From Halorubrum lacusprofundi ATCC 49239 (GTDB taxonomy: Archaea > Halobacteriota > Halobacteria > Halobacteriales > Haloferacaceae): 64,000 bases of DNA. The notes under the pieces were generated by a model, which was given only the letters and a program-made list of their open reading frames with translations, searched no databases and was not told the origin of the DNA. The DNA is taken from the NCBI RefSeq assembly GCF_000022205.1, contig NC_012029.1:1116001-1180000 (forward strand), given 5' to 3'. The stretch's first letter is position 1. The number at the start of each line of letters is the position of its first letter. The translations under genes and the position numbers were made by a program. This document shows, piece by piece, positions 36,482 through 45,439 of this stretch.

Positions 36482-37231
36482 TCAGCCGCCGAGGTACAGC
36501 TGCGAGACCTCCTCGTCGTTGAGCAGTTCCTCCGGCGTCCCCTCGAACCGGACCGTCCCCTGATCGAGGACGTAGCCCCGGTCGGAGATACCGAGCCCCT
36601 TCGTCACGTTCTGTTCGACCATCAGGATCGCGGTGTCCATGTCGTTGACCTCCTGTACGTCCTCGAACACGTCGTCGGCCGTGTTGGGCGCGAGCCCTGC
36701 GGACGGCTCGTCGATGAGCAGCACGTCGGGTTCCATCACGAGCGCCCGAGCGAACGCCAGCACCTGCCGCTGGCCGCCGGAGAGCGTCCGGGCCTTCGCG
36801 GTCCGCTTCTCCTCGATGATCGGGAATCGGTCGTACAGCGTCTCAATCACCGCTTCGAGACCGCCGTCGCGGGCGACGCCGCCCATCCGGAGGTTCTCGT
36901 CGATCGTCAGCGAGCCGAACACGTTGTCGGTCTGAGGGACGTAGCCGATCCCCTCGCGGACGATCTCTTCGGGCGCCATTCCGCCGATATCGCGGCCGTG
37001 GTACATCACCGTCCCCGTCCACGGCGTCAACATCCCGAACGCCGTCTTGAGGACGGTCGATTTTCCGGCCCCGTTCGGGCCGACGAGACAGACGATCTCG
37101 CCCGGATCGAGCCGGACCGAGCAGTCGTCGAGCACCTGCACCTCGCCGTACCCACTGTCGACGTTCGACAGCGAGAGCACGGGATCGGCTCGGTCGGTGG
37201 CCCCTACGGGCCGGGTGGTGTCGTCGCTCAT
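36482..37231 (-). CDS. livF: Branched-chain amino-acid ABC transporter ATP-binding protein LivF
   Basis: 249 residues. Walker A VGPNGAGKST, signature LSGGQRQVLAFARAL, Walker B VLLIDEPSAGLAPN. The short sequence and C-terminal QLYLGG match LivF. Its ATG overlaps the LivG stop (ATGA). It hydrolyses ATP on the cytoplasmic face together with LivG to drive uptake through LivHM. Confidence 0.92.
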   Translation of the reverse strand: MSDDTTRPVGATDRADPVLSLSNVDSGYGEVQVLDDCSVRLDPGEIVCLVGPNGAGKSTVLKTAFGMLTPWTGTVMYHGRDIGGMAPEEIVREGIGYVPQTDNVFGSLTIDENLRMGGVARDGGLEAVIETLYDRFPIIEEKRTAKARTLSGGQRQVLAFARALVMEPDVLLIDEPSAGLAPNTADDVFEDVQEVNDMDTAILMVEQNVTKGLGISDRGYVLDQGTVRFEGTPEELLNDEEVSQLYLGG

Positions 37232-38016
37232 GTGCCGCCTCCGAGGTACGCGTCGATAACGCGATCGTCGCTTCGGACCCCCTCCGGCGTCCCTTCGGTC
37301 AGGACGTGTCCCTGATCGAGGACGACGATCGGGTCGGCCAGATCCATCACGAACTCCATGTCGTGTTCTATCAGCAGGAACGTCGTCCCTTGGTCGTTGA
37401 GCCGCCGAATCTGGTCTTTGAGCTTCTTCGCCAGCGTCGGGTTCACCCCTGCGACCGGCTCGTCGAGCAGCAGCACCTCCGGCTCGGCGAGCATCGCCCG
37501 CGCGAGCTCGACGAGCTTCATCTGACCGCCGGAGATGTCGGTCGCGGGCTGTGCCGCGAGGTGGTCGATCTCGAAATCCTCTAAGATCCGCTCGGCCTCG
37601 GCGAGGTTCGCCGACTCGCTCTCGCCGACCGCCCCCGGCGTGGCGAACAGCTTGATAAAGGACTCGCCGGGCTGGTTCCGGGGCCCGACCAACATCGCCT
37701 CGCGGACGGTCATCCCCTCCAGCTTGCGAGGGGTCTGGAACGTCCGAATGAGCCCGTGATCGGCCACCTGATACGGTTCCATACCGGTCACGTCGGTCCC
37801 GTTCACCTCGACGGTCCCGCCGTCCGGCTCGTAGAAGCCGGAGATGAGGTTGAACAGCGTCGATTTCCCGGCGCCGTTCGGACCGATGAGTCCGGTGATC
37901 GTCCCGCGCTCGACCGCGAACGAGGCGTGGTCCGTCGCGGCGAGGCCGCCGAACGACTTCTGAAGATCGTCGACGCGCAGGACGGCGTCCTGCTTGGGGA
38001 GCGCACCCTCACTCAT
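37228..38016 (-). CDS. livG: Branched-chain amino-acid ABC transporter ATP-binding protein LivG
   Basis: 262 residues. Walker A IGPNGAGKST, signature ISGGQMKLVELARAM, Walker B VLLLDEPVAGVNP, and the C-terminal IDAYLGGG. The ATG at 38016 follows a Shine-Dalgarno-like GGAGGTGGT and overlaps the livM stop by eight bases; an in-frame start at 38025 would add three residues. Confidence 0.92.
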   Translation of the reverse strand: MSEGALPKQDAVLRVDDLQKSFGGLAATDHASFAVERGTITGLIGPNGAGKSTLFNLISGFYEPDGGTVEVNGTDVTGMEPYQVADHGLIRTFQTPRKLEGMTVREAMLVGPRNQPGESFIKLFATPGAVGESESANLAEAERILEDFEIDHLAAQPATDISGGQMKLVELARAMLAEPEVLLLDEPVAGVNPTLAKKLKDQIRRLNDQGTTFLLIEHDMEFVMDLADPIVVLDQGHVLTEGTPEGVRSDDRVIDAYLGGGT

Positions 38017-39190
38017 CGCCACCACCTCCCTTCTGCTCGCGGACGCCGGAAGATGGCGGATCGGGCGCCTCCTGCCCGTCGACGGCGCTCGGCCAGATCA
38101 GCTCCCGCTGTGGCGGGAGGATCCCCTGCGGCCGGTAGCGCATGACGGCGACGATCACGACCCCGATCAACAGCAGCCGCAGCGGCGCCGGATCGATCGG
38201 CAGCGCCACATCGTTGAGGAAGCGTGTCCCCTCGCGGATGGTGACGATGACGATGCCGCCGAACAGCGCCCCGCGGTTGGAGCCGCTGCCGCCCAGAATT
38301 ACGGCGACCCACGCGTAGAACGTCGTGATCGGGTCCAGATCGCCCGGCCCGACGTAGAGGTTTAGGTGGGTGTAGAACACGCCCGCCAGCGCCATGATCA
38401 GGCTACCGAGGATGAACGACTGCATCTTGAACGAGTAGGTGTTCTTGCCGAGCGCTCGCGCGAGGTCCTCGTCCGAGCGGATCGTCCGCAACACCCGCCC
38501 CCACGGGGACTGGTGCGCACGCCTGAGGACGAAGTACGCGGCGCCCGCAAACGAGAGCACCAACAGGACGTTCAGCAACGCCTGCCAGAACGCCGTCTCA
38601 AGGATCACCGGCGACCCGGGGATCACCACGAGCCGGAGTCCCGGCATCGTTTCCGGGAACGTCGAGAGCACCGGCCACCCCTTGAAGAAGCCCGGGATGC
38701 CGCGCAGCCCTGCGCTCCCGTTGGTCAGCCAGCGCTCGTTGAGCACGATTAGCCGGACGACCTCAGCCAGTCCGAGCGAGGCGATCGCGAGGTAGTCGGC
38801 CCGGAGCCGGAGCGTCGGGATACCGATAAGCAGTGCCAGCACGAACGCGGCGACGAGCGCAACGACGAGCCCGACGATCGGGTTGAACCCGCCCGCGATC
38901 GGCGAGCCGCTCGCGGTCATCAGCGCGGAGCCGTACGCGCCGATCCCGAAGAACGCGGCGACGCTGAAGTTGATCAGCCCGGTGAACCCCCACTGGGCGT
39001 TCAGCCCGAAGGACAGCAGTGCGTACATCCCGGCGAGCCCGACGAGGAACAGGAAGTACGTCGGGCCGAGCGCGCCGGTAAGCAGCGCACCGAGCAGGAA
39101 CAGCATGAACGCGACGCTGACGCCGAGCACCCACGCCTCTGGTCGTGTCAGATCCGCCACTGCTCCCTTCGGGTCGGAGAGGAGGCTCAT
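38009..39190 (-). CDS. livM: Branched-chain amino-acid ABC transporter permease LivM
   Basis: 393 residues with about ten hydrophobic segments. Family segments include LLSFGLNAQWGFTGLINFS, IGIPTLRLRADYLAIASLGLA and GVFYTHLNLYVGPGDLDPI. Forms the membrane channel with LivH. Starts with an ATGA overlap of the livH stop. The extra acidic C-terminal tail of about 35 residues is a halophilic feature. Confidence 0.92.
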   Translation of the reverse strand: MSLLSDPKGAVADLTRPEAWVLGVSVAFMLFLLGALLTGALGPTYFLFLVGLAGMYALLSFGLNAQWGFTGLINFSVAAFFGIGAYGSALMTASGSPIAGGFNPIVGLVVALVAAFVLALLIGIPTLRLRADYLAIASLGLAEVVRLIVLNERWLTNGSAGLRGIPGFFKGWPVLSTFPETMPGLRLVVIPGSPVILETAFWQALLNVLLVLSFAGAAYFVLRRAHQSPWGRVLRTIRSDEDLARALGKNTYSFKMQSFILGSLIMALAGVFYTHLNLYVGPGDLDPITTFYAWVAVILGGSGSNRGALFGGIVIVTIREGTRFLNDVALPIDPAPLRLLLIGVVIVAVMRYRPQGILPPQRELIWPSAVDGQEAPDPPSSGVREQKGGGGDE

Positions 39191-40146
39191 GTTGCACCCT
39201 CCCCGGCGATCCCGTTGGGCCGGACCAACAGCACGACGACCATGATCACGAACGCGATCGCGTTCGCGTACTCGATGCTGATCAGGTTCTCGAGCACGGT
39301 CTCAAGCCAGTTCGGGGCGATCGGTAGCGCCTCGACCACATTGGAGAAAAACGGTGTTAGCTGATTGATCATGCCGATGAGGAAGCCGCCCGCCATCGCG
39401 CCGTAGACGGAGCCGATCCCACCGAGGATCACCGCCGCGAAGATGACCAACAGGAGATTAAATCCCATCCGCGGTGAGAGCTGGTTGAACAGTCCGAGGA
39501 ACACACCGCCCGCGCCCGCGAGTCCGGCGCCGATGACCCACGTCCACAGCTTGACACGCTTCGTCCGGATCCCGCTGACCCGGGCGAGGTCGGGATTGTC
39601 CGCCATCGCTCGCATCTTCCGCCCGAGGTCGGTGTACTGGAGGAGGACGTGAAGTCCGACGACGAGCACTGCCGCCGAGCCGACGATCGCCACGTCGTGC
39701 AGCGTCACGCGGACGCCGTACGGTACGAGCGATTCGATCGGCCGCAACGGCTGGATGTCGAACCGGGTAAACCCGGAGCCGAACCGGATCTGGATCACTG
39801 CGCGGTAGATGAACGCGATCCCGATCGACGTGATCAGCAGGCCGATCGAATCGACGTCGAGCGGTTCGTAGATGAGTTTCTCGGTGCCGACCGCGACGAC
39901 CGCCGCGACCGCGATCCCGACGACCAGCGCGAGGAAGAAGCCGTACGGCAGTCCCAGCACTGCTCCTCCGAGTCCGCCGACGGCGCCGAACGTCACGAGC
40001 GCCGTGTACGCGCCGATGGTCATCGTGTCGCCGTGCGCGAAGTTGGCGAAGTCGGCGATGCTGTACACCAGCGACAGCCCGATGCTGCCGAGAACGATGA
40101 TACTGCTGAAGACCAGCCCGTTAGCCAGATATCCGAGGACGGTCAT
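39187..40146 (-). CDS. livH: Branched-chain amino-acid ABC transporter permease LivH
   Basis: 319 residues with about eight hydrophobic segments. The N-terminal GSIGLSLVYSIADFANFAHG and the loop ALRAMADNPDLARVSGI-type segment (here KMRAMADNPDLARVSGIRT) are LivH signatures. Located nine bases after the binding-protein gene, so part of the same operon. Confidence 0.92.
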   Translation of the reverse strand: MTVLGYLANGLVFSSIIVLGSIGLSLVYSIADFANFAHGDTMTIGAYTALVTFGAVGGLGGAVLGLPYGFFLALVVGIAVAAVVAVGTEKLIYEPLDVDSIGLLITSIGIAFIYRAVIQIRFGSGFTRFDIQPLRPIESLVPYGVRVTLHDVAIVGSAAVLVVGLHVLLQYTDLGRKMRAMADNPDLARVSGIRTKRVKLWTWVIGAGLAGAGGVFLGLFNQLSPRMGFNLLLVIFAAVILGGIGSVYGAMAGGFLIGMINQLTPFFSNVVEALPIAPNWLETVLENLISIEYANAIAFVIMVVVLLVRPNGIAGEGAT

Positions 40147-40155
40147 CGATCGATA

Positions 40156-41469
40156 TCAGCCTTCGATGAAGTCGATACCTTCGTACGCGTGGTCTTGGAC
40201 CTCCAAGACCTGAAGGAAACCGACCGGGTCCCCGTTCTCGTCGAAGTCGATGGGACCGCTGACCCCTTGGTAATCGACGTCGTCGGGACCGCCGCCGTCT
40301 GCGAGGATCTGGCTGGCGGCCTCGAAGGAGGTCGCTTCCTCCCCTTCGGGGCCGGAGACACGCCGGACGGTCTCCTGAAGCGCCGCGCCGGTGAACTCGT
40401 CGGCGGCCTGGATCGCGAGCGCGGCGTTGATCGCGCAGTCGTACGCGTACGCGGCCCACGAGGTCGGCTGCCGGCCGTACTCTTCCTCGAAGTCCGACGC
40501 GAACGACTGGTAGTTCTCCTCCTCGATCGGCGCGGAGGGGACCACGATCTTCATGCCGTCGATACTTCCCTCCGGCGTGTTCTCGAGGACGTTGTCGCCG
40601 GAGACGGAGTCGGCGCCGTAGAACTGCGCCTCGTAGCCCGACGAGTACACCTCGTTGACCATCGTCGCGAACTCGGCCTGGTAGGTGATGAACAGCCACG
40701 CGTCGGCGCCCGAGCTGTTCATCTCGGAGATGACTCCCGAGTAGGACTGCTGCTCCTGGTCGTGCGGGCTGTTGTAGACGACCTCGCCGTCGTACGCGTC
40801 GACGAACGCGTCGGTGAGGCTCTGGCCGTAGTCGTTGTTGACGTAGGTGATCGCCACCTCGTCGTAGCCGTCGTCAGTGATGAGGTTCGACAGCGCGAGC
40901 GACTGGCTGCGGCCCGACGGTGACATCCGGAGCAGCCCCGGGAAATCCGTGAGGTTGAGCCCCGTGGAGTTCTGGCTTAGCTGGACGACGTCCGTCCCCT
41001 CCACGACGCTCTCGTAGATTGCCAGCGAGACGCCGGAGCCGACTGCGCCGATGAGGAAGGGCACGCCGTCCTGGTTGACGAGCTTCTGGGCGGCGGCGAT
41101 CCCGCCTTGGTTCTCGCTCTCGGAGTCTTCGACGATGATCTCGAGGTCGCGGCCGTCGATGCCGATCTCGTTGACGCGCTGTAAGGCGAGGTTGACGCCG
41201 CGCTGGTTCCGCTCGCCGAACGCCGACAGCGACCCGGTCTGCGAGTCGACCATCCCGATCTCGTAGGCGTCGGTCGAGTCTCCTCCGTCGTCGCTCCCGT
41301 CGTCGCCGTCGGTTCCGTTCTCGCCATCGCTCCCGTCACTCCCGTCGCTCCCGTCGCTCCCGTCGGATCCGTCTTCGCCGTCGTCGGTCGTGCTGAGACA
41401 GCCCGCGAGCGCGCCAACGCCCGCTCCTCCCGTCAGTTTCAGCAGCGTTCTCCGGTCGACCAAGTCCAT
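40156..41469 (-). CDS. livK: Branched-chain amino-acid ABC transporter substrate-binding lipoprotein
   Basis: 437 residues from the ATG at 41469; an ATG at 41484 is an alternative. Tat motif DRRTLLKLTGG followed by a lipobox with C24 (GALAGC), then a long Gly-Ser-Asp linker (about 30-70) typical of haloarchaeal surface lipoproteins. The mature domain is a type I periplasmic-binding fold starting YEIGMVDSQTGSLSAFG. It captures an amino acid or related ligand outside the cell and passes it to LivHM. First gene of the operon; its position decides expression of the rest. Confidence 0.92.
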   Translation of the reverse strand: MDLVDRRTLLKLTGGAGVGALAGCLSTTDDGEDGSDGSDGSDGSDGSDGENGTDGDDGSDDGGDSTDAYEIGMVDSQTGSLSAFGERNQRGVNLALQRVNEIGIDGRDLEIIVEDSESENQGGIAAAQKLVNQDGVPFLIGAVGSGVSLAIYESVVEGTDVVQLSQNSTGLNLTDFPGLLRMSPSGRSQSLALSNLITDDGYDEVAITYVNNDYGQSLTDAFVDAYDGEVVYNSPHDQEQQSYSGVISEMNSSGADAWLFITYQAEFATMVNEVYSSGYEAQFYGADSVSGDNVLENTPEGSIDGMKIVVPSAPIEEENYQSFASDFEEEYGRQPTSWAAYAYDCAINAALAIQAADEFTGAALQETVRRVSGPEGEEATSFEAASQILADGGGPDDVDYQGVSGPIDFDENGDPVGFLQVLEVQDHAYEGIDFIEG

Positions 41470-41634
41470 GCTATTTGGTGACATATGTTACCTGTGATAT
41501 TCGTGGTCGTATGGGTATCTGAAACCCTACCCGTCCATGGTCGGTTGAGACGTATATTCCTCTCATGCGATGCAATATTTGCTGTGGTGTTTTTTTATTC
41601 TCAAGTACTCTGTGAACTAATTGGTCGGGTGGCG

Positions 41635-41640
41635 TTATAT
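41635..41640 (+). promoter_or_regulatory. TATA-like box of the proline dehydrogenase gene
   Basis: TTATAT lies 26-31 bases before the ATG at 41666, consistent with a leaderless transcript. Confidence 0.55.
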
Positions 41641-41665
41641 CCCCGTCGGGTGTCCCAGTGATCGT

Positions 41666-42538
41666 ATGATTCCGCCCATCGCGAGCAACTTCGTCGCCGG
41701 CGAGACGCCGGAGGCGGCGCTCGCGCACGTCGAGTCCCTCAACGACCGGGGCGTGGCCGGCATTCTGAACCTCCTCGGCGAGCACTACGCGGAACGGCCC
41801 CCCGCCGACGCCGACGCCGACGCGTACGTCGACCTCGTCGAGTCGATCGCCGATCGGGGGATCGACGCCTGCGTCTCCGTGAAGTCGAGCCAGATCGGTC
41901 TCGACATCGGCGACGATGTGTTTCAGGAGAACCTCGCGCGCATCGTTGACGCGGCCAACGCCCCCGCGGCGACGGGTCCCGACGGAACCGGCACGTTCGT
42001 CTGGATCGACATGGAGGACCACGAGACCACCGACGTGACGCTCGACGCGTTCGAGCGGCATGCGATCGAGACCGACGGGAACGTCGGCGTCTGCGTGCAG
42101 GCGAACCTGAAGCGCACGCGTGAGGACCTCGAACGCCTCGCCGACCTCCCCGGGAAGGTCCGGCTCGTGAAGGGAGCGTACGACGAGCCCGCCGCGATAT
42201 CGTACAAAAAGAAGGCCCGCGTCGACGAGTCGTACCGCGACTGTCTCGCGTACATGTTCGAGACCTTCGACGACGGGGTCGCCGTCGGGAGCCACGACCC
42301 CGCGATGATCGAGTACGCGAGCGAGCTCCACGCGGAACACGGGACGCCCTACGAGGTCCAGATGCTGATGGGCGTCCGTGAGGCGGCGCAGTTCGACCTC
42401 GCGGCCGACCCCGACGTCGACGCCGAGGTGTACCAGTACATCCCGTACGGCTCCAAGTGGTTCTCGTACTTCTACCGGCGAATTCGGGAGCGGAAGTCGA
42501 ACGCGCTGTTCGCGCTGCGGGCGATCGTCGGGCGCTGA
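41666..42538 (+). CDS. Proline dehydrogenase
   Basis: 290 residues, the short monofunctional form. FAD-dependent oxidation of proline to pyrroline-5-carboxylate. Family segments include IDACVSVKSSQIGLDIG, VWIDMEDHETTDVTLD, KVRLVKGAYDEP and the C-terminal YIPYGSKWFSYFYRRIRERKS (core YGSKWFSYFYRR) with the substrate-binding arginines. It acts with the aldehyde dehydrogenase at 43896-45416 to make glutamate. One intergenic repeat element and a bat-type regulator lie between the two. Confidence 0.9.
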   Translation: MIPPIASNFVAGETPEAALAHVESLNDRGVAGILNLLGEHYAERPPADADADAYVDLVESIADRGIDACVSVKSSQIGLDIGDDVFQENLARIVDAANAPAATGPDGTGTFVWIDMEDHETTDVTLDAFERHAIETDGNVGVCVQANLKRTREDLERLADLPGKVRLVKGAYDEPAAISYKKKARVDESYRDCLAYMFETFDDGVAVGSHDPAMIEYASELHAEHGTPYEVQMLMGVREAAQFDLAADPDVDAEVYQYIPYGSKWFSYFYRRIRERKSNALFALRAIVGR

Positions 42539-43021
42539 GCGACTTCGGGAGTGAGTCTCGCACGTTGGTGCGAGCGATCTCGTGTTTAAAAGGGTCATGA
42601 GCGACAGCGACGATTACTTATAAAGAACGATGCGGTTGGCGTCGCCGGCTGCAAGCGAGAGCTCCGCTCTCGCCCTGCGCCCCGGTGAGCGGCCCGCAGG
42701 GCCGCGAGCCGCCGGTGCGAGGGAGTCGCTGGCGGCTATCGCCGCCAGCGACGAGGTTGGGGAGGCGTGAGGTGCGGTGCTGTGCGGTTGGGTGGGAGGG
42801 TGGGACTCAAAGGGGCAGTCGCGAGGACGAAGCACGCCGCAGTAAGCACCGCACGAGCGTCGCGAGTGCGGCGCGCAGCAAGGCGCGCGAGTCCTCGCGG
42901 CTGGGGCTTTGCAGGCCGTCACCGCAGCGCCGTCATTCACTTATAAAAACCCGCCAGCACACCCCAATCCGATTTATAAACAACCGATCAACCAACGTGC
43001 AACACCCACTCTCGCCGTCGC
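42539..43021. repeat. Intergenic MITE-like element, copy C (longest, both termini visible)
   Basis: Begins directly after the proline dehydrogenase stop and fills most of the gene-free gap 42539-43068. Left terminus GCGACTTCGGGAGTGAGTC; the complement of the right terminus reads GCGACGGCGAGAGTGGGTG, an imperfect inverted repeat. AT-boxes: TGTTTAAAA near 42583, CTTATAAAG near 42617, CTTATAAAAA near 42940 and TTTATAAAC near 42973. The interior contains GTCGCTGGCGGC-TATC-GCCGCCAGCGAC, a perfect 12-bp stem, and GCGAGAGC-TCC-GCTCTCGC, and ends GGCTGGGGCTTTGCAG. Confidence 0.8.
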
Positions 43022-43068
43022 TCACCGCCGTGTCCGCACCGACTGCACCGGACTCGGGCTGTCTCGCC

Positions 43069-43806
43069 TCACGGATCAAGCAGCTTCGACTCCGCCTTCC
43101 GGAGGTGTTCGAGCAGCGTCGTCTTCGACACGTCGAGATCGTCGGCCAGATCGCGGGTGGACGCCCCCCGGGGCCACTCGTAATACCCCGCCTCCCGAGC
43201 GTGTTCGTACACCTCGCGCTGGGTCGTGGTGAGTGTGTCGAGCCGCTGTTCGCGGGGGGTCTGTCCCGGCTGCCCCGACGACGACATCGACTGCACGGTC
43301 ACCTCCGCGCCCGCGTTCTCCTGGACCGCGTCGAGCGACTCCCGAATCTCCGTGCGCTCGCCGACGAAACACACCTGCCACTCCTCGCGACCGCCCTCGA
43401 TCCGGACTGGGGCGCTGTGGACGAACCCGTGTTCCAGTAGCGTCGGACACATCATGTCCGCGGGATCGTACTCCAAGAAGAACTCGCGTACGACGTTGCC
43501 CGGGGCGTCCCGGGCGCGTCCGAACCGCTCTTGCAGTTCGAGGAGGTCCCCCCCGCGATCGGACGCGCGGATCGCGTCGAGCAGTTCCTCGACTTCCTCG
43601 TTCGTGTCCGCGAAGGCGGTGAACAGCCCGTTCACCGAGTTCGGCGTGTCGCCGTCCGCCTTCGGGGTATTGTAGATCGCGTGGGCCAGGACGCCGCCGT
43701 CGGTCTGACTCGTCGCCTCGATCGCCCAGCAGTTCGGGTGCCACAGGTCGAGCGTGAGTCGCGTGCCGGACCACTCCTCGACCCCGCCCGTGTCAGTCGT
43801 CGCCAT
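43069..43806 (-). CDS. Bat-type HTH-10 transcriptional regulator
   Basis: 245 residues. The C-terminal helix-turn-helix (GASTRDLADDLDVSKTTLLEHLRKAESKLL) is the bacterio-opsin-activator HTH-10 type; shown here by its core DLADDLDVSKTTLLEHLRKA. The N-terminal about 180 residues form a GAF/HTH-associated ligand-sensing region with conserved segments PADMMCPTLLEHGF and WQVCFVGER. A Shine-Dalgarno GGAGG precedes the ATG. Position between proline dehydrogenase and the aldehyde dehydrogenase suggests control of proline catabolism; this is inference. Confidence 0.82.
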   Translation of the reverse strand: MATTDTGGVEEWSGTRLTLDLWHPNCWAIEATSQTDGGVLAHAIYNTPKADGDTPNSVNGLFTAFADTNEEVEELLDAIRASDRGGDLLELQERFGRARDAPGNVVREFFLEYDPADMMCPTLLEHGFVHSAPVRIEGGREEWQVCFVGERTEIRESLDAVQENAGAEVTVQSMSSSGQPGQTPREQRLDTLTTTQREVYEHAREAGYYEWPRGASTRDLADDLDVSKTTLLEHLRKAESKLLDP

Positions 43807-43895
43807 TACTACCTCCTTTGTGGCACCACATCACAAAGAGTCTGCCGACCATGGTCGGGTGGGATATTTGGGCGTAACGGCGGAAACTATCGCCC

Positions 43896-45416
43896 ATGTC
43901 GGACCCGTATCAACACTACATCGACGGCGAATGGGTCTCGGGCACTGGCTCGGAGACCTTCGAGAGCGAGAACCCGGCGACCGGCGAGACGCTCGGCACG
44001 TTCGAGCGCGGGACGCCCGAAGACGTCGAGTCGGCGGTCGACGCCGCCGACGCGGCGTTCGAGGAGTGGCGCGAGCTCTCCCGGATCCAGCGCGCGGAGT
44101 ACCTCTGGGACGTGTACCACGAGCTGCGCGAGCGCACTGACGAGCTCGGCGAGGTCGTCACGAAGGAGTGCGGCAAGGAGATCTCGGAGGGGAAAGCCGA
44201 CGTGGTCGAGGCCGCACATATGGTCGAGTGGGCCGCGGGCGACGCCCGCCACCCGAAAGGCGACATCGTTCCCTCGGAGATCCCCGCGAAGGACGCGTAC
44301 ATGCGCCGGAACCCCCGCGGCGTCACCGGGTGTATCACGCCGTGGAACTTCCCGGTCGCGATCCCCTACTGGCACATGGCCATCGCGCTGGTGGAGGGGA
44401 ACCCCGTCGTGTTCAAACCCGCCGAGCAGACCCCGTGGTGCGCGCAGATCATCGCGGAGATGTTCGACGACGCCGGCATCCCCGACGGCGTGTTCAACAT
44501 GGTTCAGGGGTTCGGCGACGCCGGCAACGCCATCGTCGAGCACGACGACGTCAAGACCGTCCTTTTCACCGGTTCCGCCGAGGTCGGCCATCACATCCAA
44601 GACAAGCTCGGCGGCGTCGCCGGCAAGCGCGTCGCCTGTGAGATGGGCGGCAAGAATGCGATCGTCGTCACCGAAGAGGCGGATCTCGATATCGCAGTTC
44701 ACTCGGCCGTGATGTCTTCCTTCAAGACGACCGGCCAGCGCTGCGTCTCCTCCGAGCGCCTGATCGTCCACACGGACGTGTACGACGAGTTCAAAGAGCG
44801 ATTCGTCGAGGTGGCCGAGGACGTCGCCGTCGGCGACCCTCTACAAGAGGACACGTTCATGGGGCCGCTCATCGAGACCGAGCACTTCGAGAAGGTCTCC
44901 GAGTACAACCAACTCGCCCGCGACGAGGACGTGAACGTGCTCGTCGACCGGACCGAGCTCGACGCCGACGAGGTCCCCGACGGTCACGAGGACGGCCACT
45001 GGATCGGCCCGTTCGTCTACGAGGCCGACCCCGACGAGGACCTCCGCTGCACGCACGAGGAGGTGTTCGGGCCGCACGTCGCCCTTCTCGAATACGACGG
45101 CGACATCGAGCGCGCGGTCGAGATCCAGAACGACACCGAGTACGGGCTCGCCGGCGCGGTCGTCTCCGAGGATTACCGCCAGATCAACTACTACCGCGAC
45201 CACGCCGAGGTGGGGCTGGCGTACGGCAACCTCCCCTGTATCGGCGCAGAGGTTCAGCTCCCCTTCGGCGGCGTCAAGAAGTCCGGGAACGGCTACCCCT
45301 CGGCGCGAGAGGCCATCGAGGCGGTCACTGACCGCACCGCGTGGACCCTGAACAACTCGAAGGAGATCGAGATGGCACAGGGGCTCTCCGCGGACATCAA
45401 GACGAAGGACGACTGA
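43896..45416 (+). CDS. Aldehyde dehydrogenase, probable L-glutamate gamma-semialdehyde dehydrogenase
   Basis: 506 residues. NAD(P)-dependent enzyme with catalytic Cys in TTGQRCVSSER, catalytic Glu in CEMGGKNAIVV and cofactor segment VLFTGSAEVGHHI, and the N-terminal PWNFPVAIPYWHMAIALVEGN core PWNFPVAIP. The family member closest by context is the second step of proline catabolism, oxidising glutamate semialdehyde to glutamate, but other aldehydes cannot be excluded from sequence. Divergent from the HTH-10 regulator. Confidence 0.87.
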   Translation: MSDPYQHYIDGEWVSGTGSETFESENPATGETLGTFERGTPEDVESAVDAADAAFEEWRELSRIQRAEYLWDVYHELRERTDELGEVVTKECGKEISEGKADVVEAAHMVEWAAGDARHPKGDIVPSEIPAKDAYMRRNPRGVTGCITPWNFPVAIPYWHMAIALVEGNPVVFKPAEQTPWCAQIIAEMFDDAGIPDGVFNMVQGFGDAGNAIVEHDDVKTVLFTGSAEVGHHIQDKLGGVAGKRVACEMGGKNAIVVTEEADLDIAVHSAVMSSFKTTGQRCVSSERLIVHTDVYDEFKERFVEVAEDVAVGDPLQEDTFMGPLIETEHFEKVSEYNQLARDEDVNVLVDRTELDADEVPDGHEDGHWIGPFVYEADPDEDLRCTHEEVFGPHVALLEYDGDIERAVEIQNDTEYGLAGAVVSEDYRQINYYRDHAEVGLAYGNLPCIGAEVQLPFGGVKKSGNGYPSAREAIEAVTDRTAWTLNNSKEIEMAQGLSADIKTKDD

Positions 45417-45439
45417 GCGACACCGCTCCCGTCGACTGC

